The notes under the pieces were generated by a model. It did no database searches, had not been told where the DNA came from, and saw only the letters and a list, made by a program, of their open reading frames with translations. A stretch of DNA of 64,000 nt. It comes from Panax quinquefolius (lineage: Eukaryota; Streptophyta; Magnoliopsida; Apiales; Araliaceae). The stretch spans positions 20,858,945 to 20,922,944 of the forward strand of contig CM035169.1 in assembly GCA_020205615.1 (NCBI GenBank), written 5' to 3'. The position numbers were made by a program, and so were the translations under genes. Each line of letters opens with the position of its first letter. Within the stretch, counting starts at the first letter, position 1. This document shows, piece by piece, positions 12,547-24,589 of the stretch.

Positions 12547-14399
12547 TGTTAGGTTTTGTAATATTCATGAGCTATGATGATCAAATTGCATAAATTAAGC
12601 GAAGCGTGTAAAAATCGAGTTTAAAATTAATTTACAAACCATATACCGGATCACCCTTTATGCACAATTATTAATTAAGCGAAAAGATAAAGAATAAAAT
12701 CATACCCTTGAAGATCGAGCTTCCTCAGTACAAGTTCACCTCAAATCCTTTTCGCGTTGACTTGAATCACCGGGTTTGGTTCCTTCCTTTGATCGGCGTT
12801 AGCCACCTATATGTTTGGCCTCTAGGGTGATCCACGAGGAATTATAAATGAATTGAGAAGATGGGTATTGGCTCAAACCCTAGTTTTCTATCTCATATAG
12901 AAAAGTGTCTCTCAACAAATTGGAATTATGTCGTTTGTGAAAAAAAACAATGACCCCCACAACCCATAATAAGACTCCTCTTATTTATAGATGTGGGCAA
13001 CCCACCTTAACAATTAAGGAATTGGGATTTATTTAATTAATTAAATTCTTTTAATTAATTAAGCTCCCTAATCTTATTAGGGATAATTAATTAAACTCCT
13101 TTAACTAATTTTCCTTCTAATCGATTAGGAATAAATGAAATACTTATATTAAATTAATTCCTAAACTCTTTTAGAAATTAAAATAATAATAATTGTAATA
13201 ATATTAATAAGACTCCTCTTATTAATTTATATTTAATATTTCTAAAATATTAAATAATAAATATTAAGCTATTTAATTTATTCTATCACCGTAGATTAAA
13301 TTAAATATACATAACTATATATTATTACGATTATGCCATTAACTTCTTAAATAATTATTCTTAGCTTTTTTATGGTGTGACCCTTTAGGTTCTCCATATT
13401 AAGCAGGTTGTGAATAAATCAATTAGAACAATTCTAATCTTATTTAAATAAATAAATTAAACAATTAATTTATTTAAATAAATAATATTTATTCTGATAG
13501 GGATAAGCCTCCACTAGCGATCAGCGACTTTCCGGATAATATAGATTTCAACATTAATCATAAAAGAACCTTTGAGTAAATAGTTCTTGTACTGATTGAT
13601 CCTTCCACCATCTGATGTCCCGATTAAATATAAGGCATGGAATTCTTGTCGAGTCTTATTTTATTTAATTATATGTATTTCGATCCTTAAATACCTGACT
13701 CAAATAATGCAAATTAGAAACTCCTTTCTAATTTCATTACGCCTTTAGCCAAGGACTCTTTGGGTTGTCATTTATCGAATCACATAGGACATTTCTCTTC
13801 TTTTAATAAGTGGTAGATTCTTTATTGATCATACATTATCTCACGTATACAACTTATTATACCCAAGCATACCCTTTGATATACCCTAAGGGTCTTAAGG
13901 AATAAGTCAAAGTATAACTCATCATACACAAGATACTATGATGATCTCAAGTCAAGGATTACTTGTCTTACTATCACTCTGAGAATTCTATGTGGCCAGT
14001 GAAATAAAACTCCATTAGGTATTCTTAGCGAGCCACGTTCGGTGAACTTATTCTCTAATAAGCACCTACATACTTGCTTTAGTGTCTCCACACAAATGAT
14101 CATGAGATCAATCATCCTCATCAATGAGCAAACAAGCGTATGTACCAATCTATCGGATTCACTAATCCCCGATTTAGTAATCCAATGATTGGGAACTATT
14201 TTAGTTTTAAGCTTTTAAGAATTTAGATCTCATTAGAATGATCATCATCATTATTCTAAAAGCATTGCTTAAAACTATGGGTTTATCACATATTATAAAA
14301 ACGACATCATGTAGATAATTAAAAGCCTTTAATAAATTAATACTTTTTATTAATAAATGAATAAGATTATTCTGAAAGTATATGCTTTATCATCGAACA
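12547..14399 (-). repeat. Copia LTR, copy 2 (5' LTR of the element)
   Basis: It begins TGTTAGGTTTTGTAATATTC on the plus strand and ends TTATCATCGAACA. It is collinear with 5329-7195 over the full length with scattered small indels. Homology stops at 14399, after which the sequence (AATAAACGAATAAC) differs from the flank of copy 1. Confidence 0.85.
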
Positions 14400-14495
14400 T
14401 GATAATAAACGAATAACTTTATAAAAGTATTACTTTTTATATAAAAAGTTTTCTACATTTTATTACATTAATAATCTACTAAAACAAAACTTCAT

Positions 14496-14595
14496 NNNNN
14501 NNNNNNNNNNNNNNNNNNNNNNNNNNNNNNNNNNNNNNNNNNNNNNNNNNNNNNNNNNNNNNNNNNNNNNNNNNNNNNNNNNNNNNNNNNNNNNN
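14496..14595. other. Assembly gap of 100 N
   Basis: Exactly 100 N, the usual placeholder for a scaffold join of unknown size. It lies about 100 bases beyond the copia LTR, so the flank of the retrotransposon is not continuous with what follows. Confidence 0.99.
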
Positions 14596-15051
14596 AGACA
14601 GGAAAAGAACAAACCCTTGTAGCATATAAATGACCACAATTCTCACAATATACCATACCAACCATAGTAATTGAGAGAGAAATTGTCAATATTATGAGAC
14701 GAAATTATATTAGTCAAAACCAATAGAAGAATAGGAAGCATACTGTAATAGAGGAGAGGATAAAAAAGTAAGATACATGACATGATGACTCAAAATACAA
14801 AAACCACTAAGAACCTGAACTCAATAACCAACATCCCTCCCCTTAAAATAATAAAAGAAAAACAAAAGGAAGAAGGTAAAGAAAAATAAAAGACCGAAAC
14901 CTTGGAAGAGATAAATAAATACATTATTGCATGACAATATAACTGAGACTTGACACGCGAGATGTTATTTTTCCTTTTTAATAACTAAAGTACTAGTTTT
15001 TTAAAAATAAATAAATTTTTTGTCAGTACAATAAATATATATATATATATA
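14596..15051. other. AT-rich stretch without recognised features
   Basis: No coherent coding frame or TE motif was seen. It ends in a short (AT)n run that abuts the MITE at 15052. Confidence 0.6.
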
Positions 15052-15601
15052 GGGAAATGATCCATAACTTCCGTTAGCTATGTGCACTATTCCAACTAAC
15101 TCATCTCCTGCCGTCCAATGGAAGATCTAAGGGGCTTGGTTGGGGACAGCCGCTACTCTCTCTAGCGGCCATCCAAATTCTTTTATGTTGGCCGCTACTC
15201 CCTCTAGCGGTCGATCAAAACGACCACGTTTTGACTGACCGCTAGATGGAGTAGCGGCCAACATAAAAAAATTTCGCTTAATCAAGAACTTAAAATAGTT
15301 ATAATTTAAATTAAAAAAAATATAGCTAATTAATACTTCACTTCCTAATTGATTCACAAATATAAAGAATTATAAAATGAGTAGTAAACTAATATAAGGA
15401 ATAGTACTTGATTGGGTAATTTGGGAGTAGTAGTTGAATACGTAACTTATTTGAGTAGCGGCCAACATAAAAGAATTTAGACGGCCGCTAGAGGGAGTAG
15501 CGGCTGGCCCTAACCCAGTCCCTTAGATCTTCCATTGGAGGGCAGGAGATGTGTTAGCTAGAATAGTGTCTATAGCTAACGGAAGATATGGATCATTTCC
15601 C
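15052..15601. mobile_element. MITE with long terminal inverted repeats
   Basis: The left end reads GGGAAATGATCCATAACTTC and the right end is its inverted copy (GGATCATTTCCC). Imperfect inversion continues for roughly 150 bp on each side, including the GATCTTCCATTGGA-type block and repeated GCCGCTACTCCCTCTAGCGG hairpin units. The element sits in an (AT)n run, so a target duplication of 9-11 bp (ATATATATA) is compatible but not provable. The centre is AT-rich and non-coding. The small open frame across its left half is only inverted-repeat sequence. Long TIRs and a possible 9-bp TSD would fit a Mutator-type MITE. Confidence 0.85.
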
Positions 15602-16249
15602 ATATATATATATAATATATATATGTGTGTGTGTGTGTTCTATTTCTTTTATAGGTAATTTTTTCCTGTTCACATTGCATTTGATAATACAAGAGTTTTA
15701 TAGCATTTGAGAGTAAAATGAGGAGTACTATTGAGAATTATGTGAAAATAGTTTCATAACCATCTTGAATACAAATTAGTACAAGCCCTATTATCAATTA
15801 CATTCGATTTTTATCAAACAAAAATCATTTGAAACATACTTTTGCAACCACATTGAATACAATTAATCCTTAAAAATATAGTTAACAGAGTCCTATTCTC
15901 ATAGACTCAATATATTACTTTCTTAAAGCAAAATCCATGAACCATACAAAGAGTGACAACATTATGTAAATACTTCAATAATAATGTCAGTAACGTGTGT
16001 TTTTGAAACAGTCTTTACCCAAAAAAAAAGTAAAAAAAAAAGTACAAACTATATCAAAAAAAGTACATTTCAGACTTAAAACATAATAGCTAAACTACAA
16101 TAAAAAATATATGAGAATTTTCACTACAACAAAGTATATGAGAAGTTCGACAAATTAGTTCAACTACAACAAAACATATGAGAGAATTCATTGAAAGATA
16201 TTTCTTCTAGTATTTCTAGAGGCAAAATTTTCAATCAAATATTCAAAAT

Positions 16250-16291
<42 letters not shown>

Positions 16292-19082
16292 GGCCCCTAC
16301 GATCGGGGCCCAAAGGCGATCAACCCTTCCACCTATACTCAGAACGCATTGCTTGGCGGGCAATGAGGCGGATATCATGTGAATATAAGAGGGAATCACA
16401 TAATAATACAATAGTTGATAGGAAGCAAATCCTTATATCTAGATGTTTGTATAATCCGTACCGGTGCTAGTTGATGTGAAGCGAGCCCATGAGACTTGAT
16501 TGGAGCAATAGACTTTGATGTAATTTATTATTTTTGATACCTTATTATATAATTAATTGGAATTGAGAAGAATTGTGTTGTGTGAGAATTACTTATCATC
16601 CCAATCACTCCCCTCCTCCCTCCTCCCCTTATCCAATTACTAGTGAAACACACCCTCCCTCCCTCTTATCCAATTACTAGTGAAACACACACCCAATTTT
16701 TTGTTCCACTTTTTTGTTCGTTGTTAGTTTCAATGGGAGCTTTGGTGCACTTTGTTTGAAGTGTTGGATGAGAGTTAGGTGTGCCCTTGAATTTCCTTGG
16801 AGTATCCAAGAACCTTTAATGGAATGCCTGCTTCACCATCTTATGGGGTGTTTGATGGAACGGAATGCAAGAACTTTCCCTGGTTGGTCTATGACTATTG
16901 ACTTGCTTCGGGTAAGGGTATTATATACACATCCTTTTAGGCTAATGCAATGGGTGCTTTTCACAAGGTTTCTAGTTATATTTAAGAACTCGAGATTTCA
17001 GTTTTCTCTCTTTTTTTGTGATAGTTTTCCATTGTTCTTATCTTTTGGAGGACCTCTTGATCTTTCCCCTTAGCGTTGTATTCTTTTGCTTTCATCTCAA
17101 ATAAATTCTTTTCCTGATATTTATTTATTATATATACATATACCATAAGCGTTATAAAACACTTGGGAATTAATGTTGACACTTTGATGGGGAACACAAT
17201 GGCAAAAATTCTAAAAGCTTAGATATTACTTGAATAATGCTTAGAGTCTTTTGTAAATAGAATTGGAACTAAATTAGGATTCTTTGTAGTAATGTGTATA
17301 CTAGGAGTCTTAATAGCCATGATTATTTTAATAATTAACAATTTACTTTGTTTATATTTAGGTTATTAGAATTGTTACCGTGTATAGATTAGTTGTTATA
17401 AAAGAATAAGGGTCTCTCAAGCCCGTAACTATGTATCCTACAATTTTCATGGAGTTGATTATTATTTAACATGAGCATAGCATTGCGCTGTCTAATGGCA
17501 TTGCCAATTTCTAGCGAGTGAGAATTAAAAAATCCTTAAAAACTTACTAGTGGATCCCTTGCTAGAGTGACACAACCCATCTTTTCTGTTCTTTTCGCAT
17601 TCTTTCTAATCTACACTCCTTTGTCCTATATATATTACCCCTTGTAACAAGGTTTTAAGGGGACCATGTTAGCTCCCCTCCACCAATCTCGCCTTATCAA
17701 AAGAAGTGATGCTAAAGTAATAAAATTGATGACACTATGCATAACTCTTAAACCTTTCAAACATTCAAGTCAAATCCAAACACAAACACAATGCCTCTAA
17801 ATGAGTGATCCATATGCATCGGAATAATTTTCAAACTATCTGAGCTTTGTAGCCATTACTTGACACAAGACTCTCCTAAATCCCCATGAGAGATAAATAC
17901 CAATAAGGAGTCCTCCAATAGGCATATAAAAATAGAGATAAAAATCAACTCATTAGAATATAAAAGTGGAATCAAGAATTAACGCAACAAACACCACTAA
18001 AAAGCTCGGTCTCCTTATGTCAAAGTTTCCTCAAATCGTCCAAGGATATATTTGTTAGCTTGTTTAAACTGAAGCCCACCTCCACTAATTTTGCAAATTG
18101 CAAAATTCATTGATTTAGTAAAGGTCAGAAATAGCTAATCCTATAACTTGTCGTACTTCAAAGGACTCAATGAACTGAAAATATATAAGATGAATTGAAA
18201 ATATAGCCTATCGTATAGTCTAATTGTGCAACCTTCAACGTTCAAGCCTCCTATCACCTATAAGTAATGGAACAAATAATTTGGATATTGTCACCGTCTA
18301 GAATGCATAAGAATTTGACAACTAGTTATTCATGTAGTTTTAGTTCTACAATGAATACTAGTTCATCTTTCATTTTCTTTTGTCATCTAATCTAACACTA
18401 AGGACCATAAACAAAAGAAAATATGTGAACTCATCACATTTAAGCTACACACCACCAACTAATGATCGAAACTCGCAGGTGCTCACATGTTACAGTCATT
18501 TCTACTTGTGAGTGGGATAGCTGATTTTTATTTTAGAAGAGGATCATGTAAAGAGCTCATTCATGATCACAGATTATATATATGGACTTCTTCTACCTTA
18601 ATTTCATATATGCGAGTCAATCCTTCAGCAAGGAAGGAAAATAAACTGGACATATTCTTGAATTGAACAAAAATATTAACAGGCTACTCTTGTCAGGCAC
18701 AAATTGTTAATACTTTATAAATACAGCAATAGAATTGATACAGATTGGGGGTCATGGTAGATGCAGGATTTTTGCAGCATCCTAATCTTACTCATATTGA
18801 AAAAGATCGAATTTTCCCCCTTCTCTTGATACAAGTGGGACGAGAGATTTTAGGATAAGAACTATTGTTTCCATGAAGCTTTAATAGATATCTATACAGC
18901 TAAACCCTGTCAAATCAATCCTCCAAACAATGTGATAAGAAACTACCCAACACACCCAAATTCCTCTCTTACCATCCCATGACTGCGAAAATGAACTTAG
19001 AAATCAACACCATGGTTTCCCAACCTCCAAAGATCAACTCCCTTAAATTAACTAAGACATCATCATCAGGAGTTAATGATCC
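15602..19082. other. Intergenic stretch, mostly unassigned
   Basis: It contains a (TA)n run at about 16253-16288, followed by a GC-richer piece (GGGGCCCCTACGATCGGGGC, itself a near palindrome). From 16714 to 17073 one frame is open for 119 codons, and a shifted frame reads SYGVFDGTECKNFPW. This faintly recalls the VFDG motif of PP2C phosphatases, but there is no stable frame, so I do not call a gene. From 17200 to 19082 I see nothing coherent. The last five bases (GATCC, 19078-19082) are the left target duplication of the next element. Confidence 0.5.
16253..16288. repeat. (TA)n microsatellite
   Basis: An uninterrupted TA dinucleotide run. Confidence 0.9.
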
Positions 19083-19717
19083 TGTTGGGCCATAATCCTT
19101 TTCTTTATTAGGCCGAAATTATTGGGCTCCTCCCTTGGATCATGATATGCTAAGTCATGGTTGGATCTGGTCACTTGGGTCATTTTTATAATTTGGGCTT
19201 AGTCATTATATTGGCCCATTATACAAATTATCACTTAATCCCAATTTTGACCAGTAATCATTATGCCAAATGACGTTGGACTATTGTATCACGCTTACTT
19301 TCTTTGCATGGCATTAATGAGGATGGGACTCGGAGGATGGCCGTGGCAAAAAGCGATGATGAGGGGTGAAGGTAGGTATTTACTTTGGTGAAGTGACCGG
19401 AAGTGAGGGAAAAAGGTGTCAGAAGGTGGTGGGTGGCACGGTAAACCGGATAGTGGAGTATGCATGGGATTAAGATCACATAAGAGGGTAAGTAACACAT
19501 ATATTTTTTTATTAGAATTCCTATTCTATCTCTCTTAGACACTAGATAATATTTTCTCTCCATTGTTGACCTTGTGATCGCCTGTACTGACTCTCACGCC
19601 GGAGCTATCCCTCGACGGTAAGGCCGTCAAGCTTTTGGTGTTGACTTGTTGGTATGCATGGGGATATGGGACGCGTCTTGGTGATTGGGGACGTGGAAAA
19701 AGATCTTGGCGTTAACA
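19083..19717 (+). repeat. Tat-element 5' LTR
   Basis: It runs from TGTTGGGCCATAATCC to TCTTGGCGTTAACA, 635 bp. It is collinear with the 3' LTR. The differences are concentrated in small indels at or near CAG, CTG and CCG (for example ACCAGTAATC against ACCAAATTAATC). Confidence 0.93.
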
Positions 19718-19737
19718 TTGGGCGCTAGAAGGAGAAT
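19718..19737 (+). other. Tat-element primer-binding site
   Basis: TTGGGCGCTAGAAGGAGAAT follows the LTR end directly. The TGGCGCTAGAAGGAGG form is typical of the site beside the 5' LTR in Tat/Ogre-type gypsy elements, with an extra G here. I did not assign the tRNA. Confidence 0.65.
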
Positions 19738-20179
19738 TTTGAGTTCTAGTGTCACGAATATTTTTCAATCACAAACCGTGTGTTTGTTCTACGTCGATAT
19801 TCATGATGAAGAGTAGAACACCCACACAAGAAAGGCGGTAGAGGGTTGCCGGTGAATCGACACCGAAAGTGTACATAAGGATCGTTTGGGGCCCGTGATA
19901 AATGTTCAAATGCAACACGGCGTCAAACGATCCTTGAAGAGTTTCGGTTGAAGAAGATGGGTAAGGCTAAGCGTGGGTTAGTCTACCCCATCGATAAAGC
20001 TTATCGGCTTGCGGTCGGGAAGCAGTAGAAGGCACTTCGCCTAGAACTCGATTCCGAGAAGACCTAAGATGAAAAGGCTTCCACGACTAGCCAAGATGGG
20101 CGATGAAGCGGATAGAGCTATGGAAGTACTTGTGAAGCAACGACGGGATATAGCGAGCAGATGGCGGATAGCGAGTTGA

Positions 20180-21730
20180 GAGATGAAGAACTTCGGTTAT
20201 AATCAATCCAGAAGAGCAAGGACACCAAGTGGAAAGCAAACTGTTCATTCGGGACGAGAGTCTCGAGGTAGAAATCGAGAAAGAAGAAGATCCGAAGCCC
20301 TACTCCTCAAAGATCGAGGAGGGTACATCACCCCTGTCGATTCTAAGGAGGCGGGTCGGAGGGAACGAAGAGGTCGATCCGAGGATCGTACCCTGAAACC
20401 ACAAAGAGAGCCCTTGTTGTTGCACATTTCGCCTCGGTGCGAAACCTGAAAGGCGAAGCATATCTAGAGATTGTACTCCCGAGAGTCTGCGAGGGTACAC
20501 CACCTAGACACTCGTCATCGTGAGAAGAAGCCCTTCAGAGTTGAAGGTTACATTGTAAGAAAGAAGCCTACCTCATGGGAGAAAGGAGTCATCGAAAAGG
20601 AAGCATCGTCTCAACGGAAGGAGTAGATTATTTGGTTAAAGAGTTAAAAGAACTTGAAGCAACTCAGGAAATGCGAAAGACGAAGGACACCGGGAAAGAA
20701 GGAATCCCTTTTTCCGCGGAGATTTAGAGAAAAAAAATTTCACCAAGAAGTTGCCCGTATGGAGAGTTATGATGGATCGGGGATCCTATGACCTTGATCG
20801 GCGATTCAACCGATCGATGGATTATTATGACTTTAGCGATCTTTGTTAAGTGTCACACTTTCGTCACAACACTTAGAAAGGATGCCGGCGGTGGATGGGG
20901 ACCTTGCCCTCAAATTCAATTTCATCTTGGCGCGTATGCGATAAATTTCATGCTCGCTTTGGGGAGCTGACAAAAGAAGGGAAAACCAGTGGTTCATTGG
21001 CTCGAGTTCGACGGTTTTTGAATGAGTCTTTGGGGCGATATGTGAAGAGGTTAGTGAAGCGATGGACCGGTGTGATTTGAATGATCTACAAGCCATTGGA
21101 TCTGTTTCATAATGGGTTAGATCTGGTCAAATCGGAGAAGTTAGTGAAGAAGTTAATGTTTCATCACCAGAAGAGTCTTCTTTGAGGCCTTTGACAAAGT
21201 GAAGGTTATATCGTGGTAGAGGAAGCTATGGGACGACCTTAAGCGTCACCTTCGGGCCGACCTAAGGAGGCAGATCGGGATGAGGCGATAAAGATCGGAG
21301 AAAGAATGAGGGTAATAAAGACCGCTACGAGGCGGGTCGAAAAAGTTTAATAATTGGAAAGCAGGGTGGAGGACGTTAAATCAGCTCCAAAGTATGACGA
21401 GTGAATAGAACGTACCACAACACTTAATACTGAGGATAGAGTACATTATCTTGGATCAAATTAAGAATCAACCTATTTTGAACCACCTCGAGATAACATT
21501 AAGCCCGGAAAAGGGAATTTCGTAAGTATTGTGATTATCATCAAGCTTGGTCGTAATCAAAACGATTGTGCTAGTTTGAAGGACTTTATTGAAAAGGAAG
21601 GTCTGGAGACTTTAATTGATGAAGTGGGCGCCATGAACCAATCAACAATGAGCAGAGGGCTATTCCGTAGCTCAACCAAGATTCGTGAAGTGTTACCCGC
21701 TTCCCGACGACTGCAAGGCATGTGATAGAT
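20180..21730 (+). pseudogene. Tat-element gag, frameshifted
   Basis: Frames on the plus strand spell the plant gypsy gag fold in pieces. An arginine-rich N-terminal linker (20183-20449) comes first. Then a capsid-like region runs from DPMTLIGDSTDRW through CHTFVTTLRKDA, the place of the usual CKTF-TTL-GAA-WF motif, to FHARFGELTKEGKTSGSL and NESLGRYVKRL (about 20785-21060). A late knuckle-like YCDYHQ..N-DC-SLKDFIE lies near 21520-21600. This matches the Retrotrans_gag family seen in Tat and Athila elements. There are several frameshifts and stops. The function in an intact element is virus-like particle assembly. Confidence 0.78.
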
Positions 21731-21869
21731 GTCATCATTGGGGTATACAGCAAACTCGTTGGAAAAAAGCGCAAAGTTACTTGGATTGATTACGCGGCGG
21801 GTGGCGGGTACCCTCCAGAAAGGCGATTGACCTTATCCGAAAGTTCGGTAATCTCTTTTCTTGATGAAG

Positions 21870-23820
21870 ACTACCCTTGAAATTATCGAACCGCATACGA
21901 GGATCATTGGTGTTGATCGAAGTGGGTTCGGTAGATATGAAACGGATGATGGTGGATAATGAATCTTACGTAGATATTCTCGTATGCCCACGCTTATCGG
22001 AGAATGCACTTAGATGGGGCGAAAGATGGAATTGGGACGAGGAAGCTCTTTTATATGGTTTTAGTAATGACCGGTTAAGGTGGTTGGAACTATTGAAGCG
22101 CCGATCGTCTTGAACGGCCCCCAACGGTAGAAATTATTTGCAAATTTTATGTTGTAAATGTAGATTTCGCTTATAATCTTTATTTTGGGAAGGCTCGCTT
22201 TAATTGCTTTAAGTTTGTGACTTATTCCTCATTTCAAAATCAAATTTCCCTCTGCTCGTGGGGTTGGTGAGGTGAAGGGGATTTGGATCGGCGAAGATGT
22301 TATAAAAATCTTTGTGATCACCGGGAGTGGGAATATCAAAGCGAAGCATCTTATGGCGATAGAGATCGAACCTTTCACGAGAAAGTAGTTCGAACCATTG
22401 GTCATGCCAAATGAAGAAAGCGGAGGAGATAGAGCTCATCCGAGGCGAAAGCAAACAAAAGCGGCGAAAATAGGTTGGTCTGCGGAACCTCCTCGAGACG
22501 AACCTTATAGAGCTCTTGCAAAGCTATGTTGATATTTTCGCTTTGGGAACCTCGGGATACGCCGGGGTAAAGCGGGGATATCGCTGAACATCTATTTGAG
22601 AATGAACCCGTCGAAGAAGCCCGTCCGACGAGAAGAGGAGGATTTTCGCTTTTGAGCGTCGTGAATAATTGATGAAGAGATTAAAAGCTGTTGGCGGCAG
22701 ACTTCATCTTGAGATTGACTACCCTGATGGATGGCGAATGTGGTCTTTGATGCAGAAGCAAAATGGTAAATGGCGAGTCTGCATCGACTATCTTGATTTA
22801 AATAAGGCTTGTCAGAAGGATTTCTACCCTCTACCCCACATTGACCAACTAATCGATGCCACTTCGGGTATGCTTTATTAAGTTTCATGGGACGCATTCT
22901 CGGATATCATCAAATTTCCATGTGTAAGAGGATATACTAGAAAGGCGGCGTTCATTACGCATCGTTCGGTATATGCTTATAAGAAAATGACCTTGACCTC
23001 ATCATCGATGCCGGGGCCACATATCGAGGATGATGAACCGTGTTTTTCCGATATCAACAAGGCGGGAATATGGAGGTGTACGTAGGCGATATGATTATCG
23101 AAAAGTATGTTGAGTGCGTAAACATCTGGATGATTTGAAGAATGTTTTCGAACGATTCGTCGACCTGATTTGAGATTGAATCCCACTAAGTGCACCTTGC
23201 CTACAGGAGGTGGCAAATTTCAGGATATCTTGTCGATCGAGAGAGGAATCGAAGCCGATCACGAGAAGATTGACGATCCACGAACATGAAGACTCCTCGG
23301 TCGTTTAAAGATGTTCAACGTCATTTGGAAGGATTGCGACTTTAAGGAGGTTCATGTATCAAGTCGGCGGAAAGATGTCTACAGTTCTTTGATACATTGA
23401 AAAGAAGTAGAAGAATGCAAAGACGTTTGATGGACTTGAGTGTGAAGGCGCCTTCGAGCATCAAGTCCTACTTATCTTGGCGCCTTTGTTGGTGAAGCCT
23501 CTCTGCTTGAACCCCTATATTTGTACTTAGCGACTAGTTCGTTAGCGGTGGGAGCGGTTTTGGTGCGTGAAGTTGGGGAGTAAGCGACACCCGGTTTATT
23601 ATGTAAGCCGTGTCCTTGGGATCAAACAAAGTACCGAATATTGAAAAGTTTGTTTTCGCTTTAATAAGCGCTGCTAGTGAAAGCTTAAAATGATACTTCG
23701 TGGTAGATTGGTAATAGATATATCTGATCGACCTTTAAAGAAGATTATGGACAAACACGAGGTATCGGGAGATTATTGCGTGGACGATGGAGTTGTCACA
23801 ATTTTTCATTGAATATCATC
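21870..23820 (+). pseudogene. Tat-element protease, reverse transcriptase and first RNase H
   Basis: A protease remnant has VDNESYVDIL where intact copies have D-T/N-G-S-S-A-DIL (21880-21990), so the catalytic motif is damaged. A pre-RT region follows around 22500-22600 (SLWEPRDTPG, in place of an AW-P-DMPG motif). RT is seen as LMQKQNGKWRVCIDYLDLNK (22748-22807), FYPLPHIDQLIDATSG and YVGDMIIEK (about 23078-23104), where the family has Y-V-D-D-M. Then come a thumb and an RNase H region (23300-23800) that is heavily broken. The pieces are in the correct order for gypsy pol. All functions are predicted to be lost as assembled. Confidence 0.82.
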
Positions 23821-23829
23821 CCGAATCGC

Positions 23830-24320
23830 CGTGAAAAGGACAAGCTTCGCTGATTTTGTTGTTGAATGCTTTCGTTTTGAAGGCGATGAAGTTATAGCGA
23901 AGGTGAAGGATCAGATGAGCGATTCTGATCCTTCAATGACGCGAGTTCGTGACGATTTGTATGCAGATGGGTCTTCTACCACAGACGTCGATGGGAGCAG
24001 TGTTATTCAGCGAGTCGGGAGGATTCAAGGTCAACAGCCGTGATTTCGGTTTAAAGCGACAAACAATGAATTTTGAGTATAAGCGGTACTTGCGAGGGTT
24101 ACGGTTGGCAAAAAGTCTTGAAGTCAACGATAATTATCTTTAGTGATTCTCGGTTAATCGTTAAGCGACTTTCTCGGGAATATGAAGCTTCGAGGCCCAA
24201 AATGATCAAATATCTAATGAAATTGAAGGAAGCAACTTCATTATTTCCAATTTATGAGTTTGAGGATCGGCGTAATAACAATTGATAGCCGATGCACTCT
24301 CCAAATTAGCCACTTACGGA
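23830..24320 (+). pseudogene. Second (archaeal-type) RNase H domain of the Tat element
   Basis: This follows the first RNase H. It starts with ADFVVECF and continues DDLYADGSSTTD (first catalytic Asp in L-Y-x-DGSS), then GAVLFSESGGFKV, YLRGLRLAKSLEV (in place of the NEAEYEALL-GL--A motif), FSDSRLIVKRLSREYEA (catalytic Asp in YSDS) and a C-terminal IADALSKLAT motif in a shifted frame. This is the aRH domain that Tat-lineage elements carry between RNase H and integrase. It is more complete than the neighbouring RT. The frame changes near 24000 and 24280. Confidence 0.85.
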
Positions 24321-24589
24321 TGTTAACGTTTTTGATGGATCGGTTTATTTACAAACTTTGCAACATCCTGAGTGTCTCATTATGAATCGGTGATGTGCAT
24401 TGACCGAACAATATTTGGTTGACTCCATATATAGAATATCTGGCGGATGGCGTTTTACCTTTGGATCGGATGCTCGCTAAAAAGTTAAGTATAAAAGTGC
24501 TAATTTTGTTCTGATTAATGGAGATCTGTTCAGAAGAGCTTTCTCATCTCCACTATTGAAATGCTTGACTCCATCTGAAGCTGACTATG

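Larger units (their letters stand above)
5329..14399 (-). mobile_element. Degenerate Ty1/copia LTR retrotransposon
   Basis: Two direct repeats of about 1.86 kb (5329-7195 and 12547-14399) flank 5.35 kb. On the minus strand the order is LTR, PBS, long leader, gag with zinc knuckle remnant, protease, integrase, a very short RT part, RNase H, polypurine tract, LTR. Integrase upstream of RT and RNase H defines Ty1/copia. The LTRs read TG..CA. No target-site duplication joins the two outer ends, as expected if this is part of a tandem recombinant. The coding region is full of stops and has lost most of RT and part of integrase, so the element is not autonomous as assembled. Confidence 0.88.

Noticed and set aside
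15127..15357. 76-codon minus-strand ORF
   Set aside because: It lies within the inverted arm of the MITE and its C-terminal half encodes only the GCCGCTAC hairpin repeats.
16714..17073. 119-codon plus-strand ORF with a possible PP2C-like VFDG motif in another frame
   Set aside because: The motif and the open frame are in different frames, no further PP2C motifs follow, and the match is too short to call.
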